A DNA stretch of 64,000 nt from Eutreptiella sp. 'Long Island Sound 2002' (GCA_964036045.1 OZ038392.1:23586090-23650089); one strand, 5' to 3'; shown: positions 1 to 11,984, counted from the first letter of the stretch. A program made the numbers and translations. Notes: generated by a model not told the origin, from the sequence alone.

Positions 1-45
1 GCGCTGCGCTGCGAGCTGCGAGCTGCGAGCTGCTGCGCTGCGCTG
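1..45. repeat. GC-rich simple repeat at window edge
   Basis: Imperfect tandem GCTGC / GAGCTGC units running off the left edge of the window. No coding signal. Confidence 0.7.
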
Positions 46-789
46 CTCGGGGTTGGTGGCCCCGAGTGGCACGCGAGGGATGGGTAACCCCGCGGCGGTG
101 AAACGCTTTTGACGCGTTCCCGTGGGGGGCCTGGCCACGGGACGCTGCGGTGGACACGCGCAAGTGAGCAGGCAGGCAAAGCACTACGCTCACAGGGGCA
201 TCAATGCGCTCATGTCATGTGACAAAGCGTTTCAGGATCCTTGCCACTCTGAACTAAGGGAACAAAAGTATGTACAGCAACACATCAGGATATGTACACA
301 TGGGGTTAAGACTGGATTGGGAAAAGGGCATCACAGGACAATAGAGACTCAGTCCCAACTCGTATCCCAATCCCAGGTCCGACCCTCTCAGTGGCTGGTG
401 GGGGCGGAGGCTCAAACACAACCCTTGCCCTGCTCAGTCCGGACCCTGAAACCCTGCCAAAAGGGGGGGTGTCGCGCCCAGCCACAGGCGGGTTCCTGGA
501 AACCAAGTCGCTCCAAGGCCAATCGACAGTGGCTCCCTATACTCCCTTAACGGCAGGTCCCAACTCCTCTCTGAGCAAGAGATATGGCTCCGCCATTATC
601 ACCTAGGAGTTGGTAGCTGAAAATGGGCTGTTTCAGCCCAAACTGAAATTAGCTCAAAAATATCCAAAATTGACCCCTCGTCCGGACACGCCAGAGGTAG
701 GGACGAGGCAACTGACCCTATGTCCTTTGAGTACGAACTCCCTGGAGCCCTCACCCAACCTGGTTCCCTCTGAAGTCCTGGCATCAGGG

Positions 790-1650
790 CACCACGGGCT
801 CGTCCAGTGGGGTCATGATGCCAAAATCACCAAAATTGGCGTCATTCCCACGTGTGGCTCGCCCGGCCAGGGCAAGGCCAATGGCTCACAGGATAGGAGG
901 CCGGACCTAGGACCTATATCTGAGTGTACAACCTGAAGATAAGTCCAGGCTCCCTGTGGGCATAGAAATATGGGGCCGCCAATTGACCACACGGGGGGGG
1001 GTGAAATTTGGGTCCCAAAAGGGGGTCATTTTGGCTGCTCGAAATGAGCCAAAATTTGGGGGTGCTCCCAATAGTATATCTCCACGCCGGCTTGAAGATC
1101 GGATCTGCCATTCCATACGCGATCCACCCGGAGTCCAACGCAGACTCCCATGCACTTGGCTCTCGAAGATCTACATGCCACTCGGCGTGGTGACAATTTC
1201 AATTGGGTCCACAAATGCCAAAATGGCAAAATTGTCCACACTCACTTTGGGCTAGCACCTTAACGAAGGTTGCTCCGCTTCGCCCACGTGGTGTGTGAAC
1301 CATGGGGACCAATATGCACAACACCCATGTCATATATGGTCCATTGGTCCATGTGTCTGGCGTGCACGGGTGGGCTGAACATAGTGCACGGCGGGCAGAA
1401 AATGTGGAAAATTGCTCAAAATGGCCGAAAATGCGCACACTCATGGTTGGGGCAAATGAGGCACATGCTTGACTTGGACCGGAGTGTGCCATAGGATTGG
1501 TATCAAGTCATATGTGTCCAACATATCTTTTGGGCGTCGCCCAACTCCTCCGGTTTCGGGAATGGCAGGGTCGCCAAGTGAGCCCATGATTTGGGATAGT
1601 CCCAAATCGCCAACATGGCGGCCACGGTATGCCAAGCCCAAGAGGAGTTA
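790..1650. repeat. Dispersed non-coding repeat, copy 1
   Basis: This stretch aligns along its length with 3620-4435 at a constant offset of roughly 2.8 kb (for example the block around 960-1035 matches 3784-3855, and 1500-1610 matches 4320-4430). By eye identity is about 75-80%. No long reading frame is shared by both copies, so I read it as an old dispersed, non-coding repeat of unknown class. The rest of 45-4435 shows no gene I can support. Confidence 0.75.
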
Positions 1651-2960
1651 TTCGCCGGGTCCAAGATATGTTGGGCACCGAAGTATGTACCCTCATAACG
1701 TACTTGGGTCATGACGTCAATTGGGCGCACGTTGAGATACACGGTCACCACTTGACATCATGACGGGCACAAAAACAGCAATATTGGCGAGAAAACACCC
1801 AAAAGTGCCTTGAAAGGCGCACACATATATTATAATATCCTCGGCTTGGATTGAGTAATCGACCAATCCTTCTAAACACAATGACATGACACCAATGACC
1901 TTCGAATCCACATATGTGCTCCACTTGGGGCGCTTTGAAAGGTTACGAGCGCTACTTCCCAAGTGGGCACATGAAAATATGGAAAATTGCAAAATACACA
2001 CCTTGCTCCCAACGCATCGCTTTCGGATCGCCACATAAGCTTTCCTCCACGAAGGTTAGGCTTGCAATTGATAGTGGGGAGTATAACGAAGGGCCTCGTG
2101 CAATATGAGGTCCATTGGTGGGTGTATCGTTCTTAGCCAAACCCGCCAGACGGGCACGCAATCCGACACATGGCACATACCACATATTGCCCAAAAAGAT
2201 AGCTCCCCCCACGATATGTCATGCCCCTCCAAGGGCATAACTTTGTGTCAATCGCTCATAGGAACTCAAGAAAGTTTCCTATGCAACACCAACACTCGCG
2301 CGCTACACTGCAAACTTATCTTACCGCACGCAATATCATGGCCAAAGAGTTATAACGCAAACTCTACCCTCTTGACCATGATCAATTACGCTAGCGCGCA
2401 CGTGTGGATACGCAAGGCGTATAAAGCTTCCTAAACTACGTCGGGAGTATTGTGAATACATCCCACGTTTCCTTATTGTCATTCCTCGCAAGCGGCACGA
2501 GAGATGACCCTCACATGTGGCCTCACGAATCAACTCTGTTTTGCCCATATCTCTAAGACAAATGGAGGGCAGGATAAAAGGAAAGTTGATTCGTGCATAG
2601 GGAAGCACGTAGGTCCACTCGAAAGAGGTCAAATCAAGTGCGGGGATGTCGAAGTCGAAAATCCGATTTCGACATCCTGAAAAATTCGGATTAAGGTTGC
2701 GAGTGTAGAATGTGAAAATTGCGGATGCATCAATGCAATTCCTCAAGACTTAAGAGTCTTCGTCACGGTTTGCGCTAAAATATCTGTATATAACAGTTAA
2801 ACTGGCGGTTACGCTAAAGTCGCGAACTAACCGCCAGCTGTCAAAACAGTGAATATCAGAACTGAAGCGTAAAAATTGACGGAAACAATATGAAAATAAA
2901 ACCCTGTTGATTCCTGATATTCTGATATATAAATCTCCGCTGGCGACGCATCGGTTGCCG

Positions 2961-3031
2961 ACGCGGGGGTTAGTGGACCGGAGACCGGTCTTCCCTTCCG
3001 TACATGGGGTTAGTGGACCGGAGACCGGTTG
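2961..3031. repeat. Short direct repeat pair
   Basis: A segment of about 24 bp containing GTGGACCGGAGACCGGT occurs twice, about 40 bp apart, around 2966-2990 and 3006-3029. No function is apparent. The surrounding 1650-3620 holds no supportable gene; the longest open frames there have no recognisable features. Confidence 0.7.
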
Positions 3032-3619
3032 TATGCCGTAACCTAGCCATGGGGTTCTGGGTACCGCTTCAGTATTGGTCTTACTCGAGTCAACCGCCCA
3101 GCTACAATCAAGTAAGTCGACTGGAATCGCTGTGGAGGCCGTATTATATGGTGCAATACAAAAACAAGTTTGAAACCGTTGATGCAGGTTTGGCTGGATC
3201 GGGCTCTGGTCGGCCACATCCCCGGTTGCCTGGCTGGACTTTGGCAGGGGGTTGCCTTTTGCTGGGGTTCCCCTGGGCTTTCCTCACTGCGTCAAAAAAG
3301 GACAACCCTGTCCTGAAAATGCTGCACACCCTTGGACAGTCACACGAGCAAGCTGCAATAAGTCGATGAGGATCACTTGGGTGTGTGGAGGGTACTCAGT
3401 GGCGGATGTACAAGGCAATGGTGGGGACGGTGATGCAGGCAATCAACATGAGAAAAGCAACAAAGGTAGGGGACCCTATATGACAAATGAATTACACTGG
3501 ATCACCAAGCACACATGGCCGGAGAGGTCAGGATTGGGATGTTGGGCAGGAGGAAGGTTGGTTGAGTCCCTGTACCCATTCCCACTCTGACCCTCAAGCC
3601 GTTTCAAGGGTCGGTGACA

Positions 3620-4435
3620 CCCAAATCTGGGTGCACAAATGGCAAAAATAGGCAATATTGGGGTGATTCCCATGGGTGGCCCGGGCAGCCAAGACTGACC
3701 CCATGGCTCAAGCGATAGAAGCTGGGACCTAAGACTCATATCTAAGTGCCAGAATTCAAAATTGGGTCGCGGCCTCCGATGGACATAGAGATACGGGGCC
3801 GCCAATTTACTACATGGGGGGCTGAAATTGGGGTCCCAAAAGGGGTGATTTGGCATACCCAAAAATGAGTCAAAAATCAAAGTTTCCCCAAGGGTATATC
3901 TCCATGGTGGCTTGGAGACGGGACTCAGCGTTCCGTGTGGAACGCAATGGGCAGATAATGGGGGCCCACACGTATTTGATTCTCAGAGATCTCCATAGGC
4001 CATAGCATGGTGGTGGCCTGAATCGGGCCCACAAGTGCCAAAATGGTAAATTGGACCATACTCACTGTGGGCTAGCTCCCCGTGAGTGTGGGCATCGGTC
4101 CAGCCATGTGGCATGTGAGTCATGGGGACAAATATGCAAAAGCAACATACCATATACTGTCCATCCGTCCATGCCACCCGCGTGCACAGGGGGGCTGAAC
4201 ATGGTGCGCGTTGGGCCAAAAATATAGAAGACGGCAGAAAATGGCCCAAAATGCGCACACTCATGGTGGGGGCAAATAGGGTACATGTCTGACTTGCACT
4301 GGGGCATGCCCTAGAATTAGTATCAAGTCCTATGTGTCCAACGTACCTTTTGGGCGTCGAACAAACCCCCCTGGATTTGGGAATGGCAGGGCCGCCAAGT
4401 GAGCTCATGATTTGGGATTGGCCCAAATTGCCATC
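3620..4435. repeat. Dispersed non-coding repeat, copy 2, cut off at 4435
   Basis: Second copy of the repeat at 790-1650. The match ends abruptly at about 4435 (after GCCCAAATTGCCATC), whereas copy 1 continues for at least another 100 bp. The break is a good candidate for the left insertion point of the outer TIR element, because unrelated sequence leading to that element's gene 1 starts immediately to the right. Confidence 0.7.
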
Positions 4436-4802
4436 GGTAACCTTCGTCATATTCGTCAGGGGTTCAGGGGAATGAGTTTTTTTTTCAACAGCCACTCAAT
4501 GGCAGACGTGTCCAGTTTTAATGGCGGCCGTAGCCTTCGCTGCCCGAAGGATAGCTTTTTTTTTTCCAACTGGGATTAAAGAAGGAAACGGAACAGGAAA
4601 TGGTGGTCGTGAAAACGGTTTTCGGTTACTGGTTAACGGAGCGCACGCAGACACGAAATGCAAATTGCGGCGGCAGCGTGCGCACTAGAAATGACGACAG
4701 AAAAAGGCCAGATGTTTTCAAAGACGCTGTTTTTAAAGCACGCCGTGCGAAACCATAATCAAATTATGTGCCCCAATTCAATTTACCACAGAAGGACGCA
4801 GA

Positions 4803-6094
4803 ATGCCACTTGGAGCCAGCAAATCTGTATCACATCGAGCGATGGCAGAAGAAAGCAAAGGAGCAGCAGCACTAAGAGAGGCATGCGGTGCGGAACCAGC
4901 ATACGAAACAGCAGAGGACTTGTGGAACGGACTGGAATGGAACGACCTGGCGGCGCAAGTGGTGTTAACATTTGCACAGCGACTCAGATTCAACAAAAGA
5001 ACGCGACACAGTTTAGCTGCAGCCAAAAGGCAGGAGGACAAGCGCTGGATGCGCATTTTGCGACGAGAGGGCTGGAACCTGTACCTGTTGATGCGTCAAC
5101 GGGCAGTACCAAACAGGAAAAAACCGGGAAACACGACGGGGTACCTAACGCAAACAGAAAGGCGAACGAAAGTACGACCTGGGCAAGCAGACGCCGCCGC
5201 AGATACAGTTGACGAACAGGCAGCAGCAGAACTTAAAGGAACGTGGACACTGGTGCTTGCATCGTGTTGCGTGCTGTGAATCGACAACTGGTACCGGGCA
5301 CAATACACGACACACCCAGACGAAAGTGACCGGTCGCAAAACTGTACTGCAATTGCAGTACTTCAACTTAGACAGAGACCCACGTACTGGGCAGGACATC
5401 CAGCCATTGAGGACCTGGCAGCACGGATAACGGCAGTCGCACGGGCTCTGTAACAGCATGAAAGGAGAATCCCCCAGACTCTGCGTGACATGGGATGTGC
5501 GGATGGTTGTGTACCAGATACCAGAAACGTGAGAGCACGGTTGGATGTGAGAAGGGATACAAGGACCGTGCAGGCACCGGTGTGGCGCCCGTCCGCCCTG
5601 TCGAAAGAAAAGGTAACCGGCGGAGTTGGTCTGTTCACCCTGCTGCAGTTTGCGGAGGACACAGCACAAATGACAAACACGGTTCTACCGCTGTTGGTTG
5701 ACGAAAACATACACTACAGGATACTAAAGTTTTTGTATGGGGCAAAGAACCAATGATGGACCATGCGTGCCTACCTGCGATATGTACCTGTAGTTTACGG
5801 TGTTTGGCACGGCTACAAGTTTGTCGTTACACAAATTTTTCCGGGGTTGTGGCCCATTCTAACTTACCTACGGAAAGGCCTGCTACGTCCCGGTTCAACC
5901 ATACTATCATACCCAAAACTGATAGTTACGGAAAAAACCATCGCTGCGCTACTGCTTGCCACACGCAGGATACTACGCCCGTATCTTCGCAAGGCACAAG
6001 CTGCAACTGCAATCAGTGGTCGTGACACGGCGCATGCCAACAAGGCAGCAGTGGCAAACGCAGTGTTGCATTTGTTATCGGAATGGTGCCCATT
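4803..6094 (+). pseudogene. TIR-outer gene 1, 5' part (unrecognised transposon protein)
   Basis: Encodes the first ~430 codons of a protein aligning from end to end with the inner element's gene 1 (9618-11596). Matching blocks include IDNWYRAQYTTHPDE near 5284-5325, LSKEKVTGG near 5599, DENIHYRI near 5701 and YGVWHGYKF near 5799. It is broken by in-frame stops at 5277-5279 (TGA where the inner copy has Trp), about 5452 (TAA) and about 5754 (TGA). The frame ends at 6094, exactly where TIR-inner begins. Taking TIR-inner and one CCATT away joins this to 12491 in frame and gives a stretch (CPLLLYLRHLVRECN) matching the inner copy's CPMLLYLGHLVRKCN. Upstream 4437-4802 has poly-T runs but no palindrome and no gene. 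Confidence 0.85.
6090..6094. repeat. Target-site duplication CCATT (left)
   Basis: CCATT directly precedes the left inverted repeat of TIR-inner and recurs at 12486-12490 directly after the right one. One copy is needed to restore the interrupted codon pair Pro-Leu. Confidence 0.9.
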
Positions 6095-6117
6095 CTTAGG
6101 CGGCTCAAGTTGCATGG
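6095..6117 (+). repeat. TIR-inner left terminal inverted repeat (23 bp)
   Basis: Begins CTTAGGCGGCTCAAGTT and is the exact reverse complement of 12463-12485. Similarity stops after 23 bp (TCAGC inside the left end, CCAAA inside the right end). Confidence 0.95.
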
Positions 6118-6443
6118 TCAGCATGCGCCCAAAACTGCCTCTCCGCGGCACTGCGAAAAAATAGTTCTTTTGGGGGGGACCTAAACCACAAAAACCAAAA
6201 ATCCTGTGAAAAGCAATTAACTGGTCCATTTTCATTTATTTTCAAGAAAACCGACTGCCCGGGAAAATGATTTATTTCTCCAAAAATGAAGTTCTTTTTT
6301 GGGAAAACCACGACTTTTTGTTTCCTCTACTACGTATGCTTTGCAATAAAAACACCCATGAGCTTTCAATCTTTTGGAAAACCAGTTTTTGAAAACGATG
6401 TTGGATGCACCACCACAAGAAGCATTTTTTGGCACCCCTTCTT

Positions 6444-6569
6444 TGCGCGAGGCCTCGCGCAAACACCAACACAACAGCGCAATAAAATGCATCACAAAGA
6501 AAAATGTGCCGCACAAGGTGACAGCATAAAGGTCGTCGAAGAGGAATGCATAGCGCGAGCCCTCGCGCA
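6444..6569. promoter_or_regulatory. Palindrome pair 3' of TIR-inner gene 2
   Basis: Copies at 6444-6461 (perfect, centre GC) and 6552-6569 (first base A, centre CC) of TGCGCGAGNNCTCGCGCA. They lie 26 and 134 bp past the gene 2 stop. TIR-outer also has two copies just past its gene 2. Confidence 0.85.
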
Positions 6570-6594
6570 CAATATATCAGAACAAACGAAGAAA

Positions 6595-9525
6595 TTACTT
6601 TTTCTTCGGAACAGTTTGCATCTTAGAACCCAGTGCCTTAGCAACGGACGTCTTACCCTTAGGCGGTGGCTTTGCGGGCTCGAATCCTGGTTGGGACTGA
6701 CGGGCTGGCTGCTTGAATGGAGCTCGGGCCCCGGTTTCCTCGGACCTCGGCTTCGCTGCCACTTTCTTCGCTGCCTTGCCCTGGGAGACCTGCGGTTCCT
6801 CCTCCTCTTCTTCCTCGCTCTTCTCCTCTTCATCCCCATCGCTCTCGTCGGATTCTGCACCGGTAACCGACTTTGCTGCTTGAGGCTTAGAAGCAGTCTT
6901 CTTCTTCTTGGGGGCTGGTTGCCCACCAGTAGACTTCCTCTTTGCGGGGGCCAGTGCTTCTGCAGCTTGACCTTTCTCAACAGTCTCTTCCTCCTTCAGC
7001 GACAACGCCTCAGAACCCAACTTGTCATCGCGAACCCAAAGGGGAATACCACGGTTTGCCCAGTTGGCCTGCTGGTCCCAATCACCAGACGCGTCGAATA
7101 CCGACCCTTGTGTCAAGACGTGGTTCAACTGAGTCTGCACTCTGTTGACCCAATCGGAGAGATTGTCGGTGGTGACACCAAGAAGGTACATGCAAGAATC
7201 CGGCTCGATGGACGCAATCTTGCACACCAGGTGCGGCTGATGATCAATGAACACAAACGCAGGCTTGAAGCTCTTATCCTGCTTCAGGTAATGGAGGAGA
7301 GTGTCGAAATACCACATAACCGTCGTTATCCGAAGGTGACCACCAAATTCAGCAGGATCCATCTCCGCTACTTGAGTAGGTCCAAACGTCAGATAATTCG
7401 GAATCTGCAATGAGGGAGAAGTTATTGCGCGAGGCCTCGCGCAAAGAGCGGACGTAATGAGGGAATTATACCTTTCTCGACCAGCTGTCTGGTGACGAAA
7501 TCAGCAACAAGCAAACGTCAAACGTTGTAGGATCCCCTGCAGGCTTCGGTTTGACCGGCCAACTGAAGACCGGAACACGCAACATGTTAGCCATGCGCGG
7601 CGCGTTGAAATCATCGTTGAGACGCCTCTCTGTTTCCGTTTCCAGCACGTCGAACATGTTGTCAACAACAGTTTGAGAGCCGCAGATAAGGGTATCTGCA
7701 CGCGCCATCTCTTCATACAGCCAGGCTGGGCACATCATCTCAGGAGCAAGATGTTCAAATATGTCGCCGTTGATGACAATCAGGTTCTTGTCAATATCAA
7801 TAAACCGCCTCGGGGGATTGTGGGCCAACGCTGCAATTCGGGTCGCCTTAATTGTGATAGTTTGACTTGCCAGTAATCGATCCTGCTGTTCCACTGTCTT
7901 GAATTCACCAGTAACGCCAGCAGCTGGGGGGACCACACGGCTCTTGGTAGGCTCTTGACCCAGGAGTTCTCGGACATTGAGGATTTTCAGGGAGGCGGGT
8001 TTGCCTTTCTCTGTGACCTGCCACAGTGGTGCGCGAATCATGGATTTCCATGCCGGCCATGGACCGCGACTTTTGCCTTCAGACTCACGCCAATAGCCCC
8101 ATGTACCAAGAGTCACCTTCAGGGCAGGCCTTCGAAGTGCAGCAACCTCTTTGCGGGTGCGCATGTCCTTGGCTAAAGAACAGAAATGGAGAAAGTGCAG
8201 CGCACCAATGCAGAAACGGAACCCACGTCGCGTCGATGGTACACACCTTTCTCAGGTCGAACGTACTGGCCGTTGTGCGGGTGCTCCAGATGCATTGAGA
8301 CCCACTGGTCAGGGATGATGTCGTCAAACGAATTCTGCAAGGATTTAAGGGTTGTTTTTTCTTCTTGCATCACTTCTGCCACTTTCTTGTAGAACTCCGG
8401 CAATAGGATCCTGTCCAGTTTCTTCGGCGCGTTCTTCGTGACTTTCTCCCCTTTGTCGTGGAACTTCTGCAGACGTTTCACAGCCTCCGGACCAGCATAG
8501 TAGGCAAACGTCATAAAATCTTTCGACAATTTATACGTTTTGTCCCGAAAGTGACAACGTTATGCACGAGGCCTCGCGCAACGAAGAGCATCGAAACAAC
8601 GATTAATGAACATACGAATTGACCAGGCTGCTTCAGTTCAGCGGTTGGAACCAGGGCACTCATCTGCACAGCATCCACAATGGCGATCTTGAGATTGCTG
8701 TACGTGTCAGCCAGGCCTCGCCGCCGCTGATCTTCAACACATCGAATGAGGTTATCTGCTGCCTCATACAGCGGTATTGGCTCAACGTCTTGTGCGCTTC
8801 CTTGAGCTTGTCCCGCCAGCTTTGCACGGAAGGCCCACAGTGTCGTAGGCTTCAGAATATCGGCGATGCATGTAGTATGCCACTGCTGCAGATCCAGACA
8901 TGCTGTGCGTCGCTTCTCCCGGATCTTCGCAATCGCTTCCACGCTGTGCTGTCCAGATACACACCAATAATCGACATCTGCAAATATGAGACACGTCTAT
9001 GCTCGAGGGCTCGCGCAACGAGAAGAGCGAACAGTCAGTAGCTAACATACTATTATCTTCCCAGAGACCGACGTGTAATGGGCCTGTTGGCGGTGCTGCT
9101 TCGAGTGACTCAATACGCTTCTGCAGTAACTTCGTATCTTTCTGTCTGATCTGCCCCTTTGTCTTCTCCTGGTCGATTCTCACGTTGTCCAGCTCAACCT
9201 CCACCTGCCTCCCACCCGGTTTCAGGTGGTCCTCGATGTCAGTACCCAAGGTTAGGCCAGGATCTGGTGTTTCCTTCTTCTTCCGCCCCTTCTTTGGTGT
9301 TCCAGCCTCCGATCCTGAGGTCCCAGGGTCACAGTCCGTATCTTGTCGTTCCTCGGCTGTTTTTTTGGCGGGGCCTTTCCATTCTGCGATGAGGAGAAAG
9401 CCTGTATTGAAGGAAACGAAACATTGAAAAGGGTTAAAATCGTCGTCGATAATGCATATGTGAGGCGCTTTTAGCGAATACGAGTACAGTATGGTTGAGA
9501 ATGCAAAACTGAAGGGGCACGTCAC
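6595..9525 (-). CDS. TIR-inner gene 2, multi-exon, unrecognised
   Basis: Family unknown. Exons inferred by matching TIR-outer gene 2 and GT..AG borders: about 9074-9400 (basic, Lys-rich start; GQIRQK; ends WEDN), about 8625-8972, about 8200-8520, 7470-8164 (PPRRFIDIDKN, VINGDIFEH) and 6595-about 7405 (IPNYLTFGPTQ; VMWYFDTLLHYL). The last exon ends in a low-complexity tail: an acidic block (about 20 Glu/Asp) between Lys-rich stretches, then a Lys-rich C-terminus (PKKK), which suggests a nuclear, possibly nucleic-acid-binding protein. Roughly 600-650 residues. Three of the introns contain a palindrome (7426, 8563, 9000). The start is uncertain; an extra 5' exon ending near 9400 is possible because TCGCAG precedes the coding match. 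No stop interrupts the exons I could trace. Confidence 0.7.
7426..7443. promoter_or_regulatory. Palindrome in last intron of TIR-inner gene 2
   Basis: Perfect TGCGCGAGGCCTCGCGCA in the intron just before the last exon. TIR-outer has a perfect copy in the equivalent intron at 15403-15420. Confidence 0.9.
8563..8580. promoter_or_regulatory. Palindrome in an internal intron of TIR-inner gene 2
   Basis: TGCACGAGGCCTCGCGCA, one mismatch. The equivalent TIR-outer intron holds 14254-14271. Confidence 0.85.
9000..9017. promoter_or_regulatory. Palindrome in first traced intron of TIR-inner gene 2
   Basis: TGCTCGAGGGCTCGCGCA, one mismatch in the left half-site. The short equivalent intron in TIR-outer (13786-13862) has none. 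Confidence 0.8.
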
Positions 9526-9544
9526 TGTTTTTGACTGTCAACCT

Positions 9545-9617
9545 TGCGCGAGGCCTCGCGCCAGAGAGGGGGTGTACTAACCTGTTGTTTCATGCTGTTT
9601 GCGCGAGGCCTCGCACA
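9545..9617. promoter_or_regulatory. Palindrome pair between TIR-inner genes 1 and 2
   Basis: Copies at 9545-9562 and 9600-9617, starts 55 bp apart, directly beyond the gene 1 stop (9618) and upstream of gene 2. TIR-outer has a pair in the same place with starts 57 bp apart (13210 and 13267). Confidence 0.9.
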
Positions 9618-11596
9618 TCACTGCATGTCCTCCAATCTTCTTCGAATGTTTCGCAGCGTGTCGGCCTCTCTCTGTTCCTCCAACACACTGCGTTGGGGGA
9701 TCAGCTCCGACAGTTTTCGCTTAAAACCAGCCTTAAGCGGCCCCTGCTGCGTTAGCACCAACAACACAGACACAAGGACTTGTTTGTAGTGGTTAGAACT
9801 CTTTGGAATTAAAAGAGACGGTGGAAAGTTAGGTACACCACTGCGCGGCCAATGCGCCTGAATTGTACAAGTAGGCTCAGCACACCACCTAACCCAAGGC
9901 ACACATACACGCTCTGCGTTCAAGTAAGCAGTTAACCGCTGACGCACGGAATTGACAAAGGAATTGGGGATTTTGCAGACGTTCACCCTGTGAGCTTCTT
10001 TGCGGATAGTGATGAGATGATACAGATCGTCAACATCTTCAATGGTCACTGCACCTCTGTTTTGGCCCTTCTTTGTCACAAGGCTGGAAAGCAGACTTTC
10101 ACAAAACTCCTCGGCAAACGTTTGTCCAGGCATGGCTTTTTGCCATGCAGTGTGGCACAATAGCGCAGTTGCAACAGTGCGTTCGTATTTTAAAAGTGTG
10201 TCCCCCATGTTCAAACGGTCTAACAGACACATAACAATCTGCAATCCCTCAGAAGCAAAAACACCCGTGTTGGCCGTCTCCCCGGCCCAATTGCACTTTC
10301 TAACGAGGTGTCCTAGGTATAGTAACATAGGACAGTATTGTGTTAACAGAACCTGCATGGCCTTACACACAGCGTAACGGAGGCGGCCTCGCCGATTTAC
10401 GGGCACTGCCAGCCCAAAGGAAATGACATTTTCTGTTGAGGCGGCGTATGTGGGGGCCCATACCCAACAGCAGTGCGCCAACAGTTATCTCCATTGTGAT
10501 CAGCTTGGGAAAACAGGGGACTGTGTCACCGCTGCGCAACAAACCTTTACGGAAGAAAGTCACGATCGGCCAAAATGAGCGAAATGTTTGTGTAATGCAA
10601 AACTTGTGCGCGTGCCAGAAACCATACAAAATGGGGTGTGACCGCAAGAGAAGCCGGACATTCCATTTTTTCACCGTACATCATCTTACAAATGCGGTAA
10701 TGCATGTTCTCATCACATAAAACAGGCACAACTGGTCGAGTGTGCTGCGCCAAGTCCCTAGTGAATTGCAATAGGTTAAGCAGCGAGACGTTGCCGCTCA
10801 CCTTTTCTTTGCTTAGACAAAGGGGTCGCCAATGTGGTCTCTTGGCAGGTACAGGGCGAATAACGTCAAGCGGCGCCCTAATGTTTCGAACAACAGGCCG
10901 CGTGCTTGCAAATCCTAGATCACGCAGGATACGTGCAAATGATCCCTCGGTGTTCCCCAGCATGCGTGCAACAACAGGTACACGCCGTTCAAGCTCTTCC
11001 AGGCTAGGATGACCATGCCAGTAGCGCAGTGCATCCCTCAGTAGCAACACAGCCAACGCTGTTGCGTTAAGGCTTTTGTCGTTCTTGTCAGGATTTGTGG
11101 TAAACTGTTTGTTGTACCAGTTGTCCATCCATAACACAACCCACTGCTGGTGTATTTTGTTCCATGTAGTCTGTAACCTGACTGCGGCCTTTTCCTTCAC
11201 CGAAGGTGCGCTATATCGCGCCAGACCTGACCTTGCTAAAATGCGACGCTGCGCCCTACTTCCCTCTATCGCAACAACAGACTTTGATTTTCCCTGGTAT
11301 GGAACGGCGCGGTGGCACATCAGCAAATAAAGGCGCCGGGCCTCCTCAATCAAAACACCAACCCATCTCTTGCCTTCTGCCGCAATCGCCTTTTCAAGGC
11401 TGCAACGCGTCCGTTCATTTTTGCGCAGACGCAGAAAAAACACAAACCACAATCGCGGGCTCTCGTCCCCCTGTTTTAGCCCTTCCCACAGTTCTTCTGC
11501 CGCGTGGTACGGCGGTCCTTCTGAGCAGACATCGCAGAAAACTCCAGAGGCTGCTGCCACTGTCTTCTCAAGGTCCACCTCTTTTCGCAGGGGCAT
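9618..11596 (-). CDS. TIR-inner gene 1, putative transposase-like protein (frameshifted)
   Basis: About 659 codons from the ATG at 11596 (MPLRKEVDLEK). One frame covers 10547-11596; two frame changes, near the A6 run at about 10666-10671 and near 10440-10480, are needed to continue to 9618. Conserved with TIR-outer gene 1 throughout. Notable spots: WMDNWY around residue 158, VLCDENMHYRI around 295, and FWHAHKFCITQTF around 325. The order Asp...Asp...His-x-x-x reminded me of RNase H-fold transposases with a DN / GDQ / FH layout such as the DUF6589-type family; that is inference only. The frameshifts could be real decay, sequencing error in homopolymers or, less likely, programmed. As the only conserved partner of gene 2 in a TIR element it is the best transposase candidate. 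Confidence 0.75.
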
Positions 11597-11984
11597 TGTT
11601 GCTGTGAAAAATAATTGCGTAACTGTATCTACGTAAAAATCGCTGTTTTAAAAGCTTTCTTGATTTGAAACATCAACCTGTCACACAGTTTTCGCGCGAC
11701 CAATTATTCTGTGATTCGTCTGTCGCATGCACCATTTTCGGTTAACTGTAACTGTCTGGTGATCCAACATTTGACTAGTTAATCCTATTTGCGGTAGCCA
11801 GTTGTGGCGCGCTACCATCGCTGTTGGGCAGTGAAGCCAGCGGTGACAACAGTATGAAAACTGGAGATGCCGGCGGGACCTGTGTGGGCGCCCATGCAGC
11901 AGCGCCGCATCAAGGGAATGCACATGCTGTGTAGTTGGTGGATCTGTTCCATTTTTGGTTTCTATGAGCGCTTATCAGATCCAT

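Noticed and set aside
2750-3217. 155-codon minus-strand frame in the left flank
   Set aside because: No recognisable motif, no match within the window, and average-looking composition; not enough to call a gene.
6444-6570. Palindromes as a CRISPR-like array
   Set aside because: Spacing is irregular (tens to thousands of bp), the sites lie in introns and between genes, and the context is eukaryotic.
6286-7413. 375-codon plus-strand frame over TIR-inner
   Set aside because: Antisense shadow of the Lys/Glu-rich last exon of gene 2, which is supported by the match to 61726-62571.
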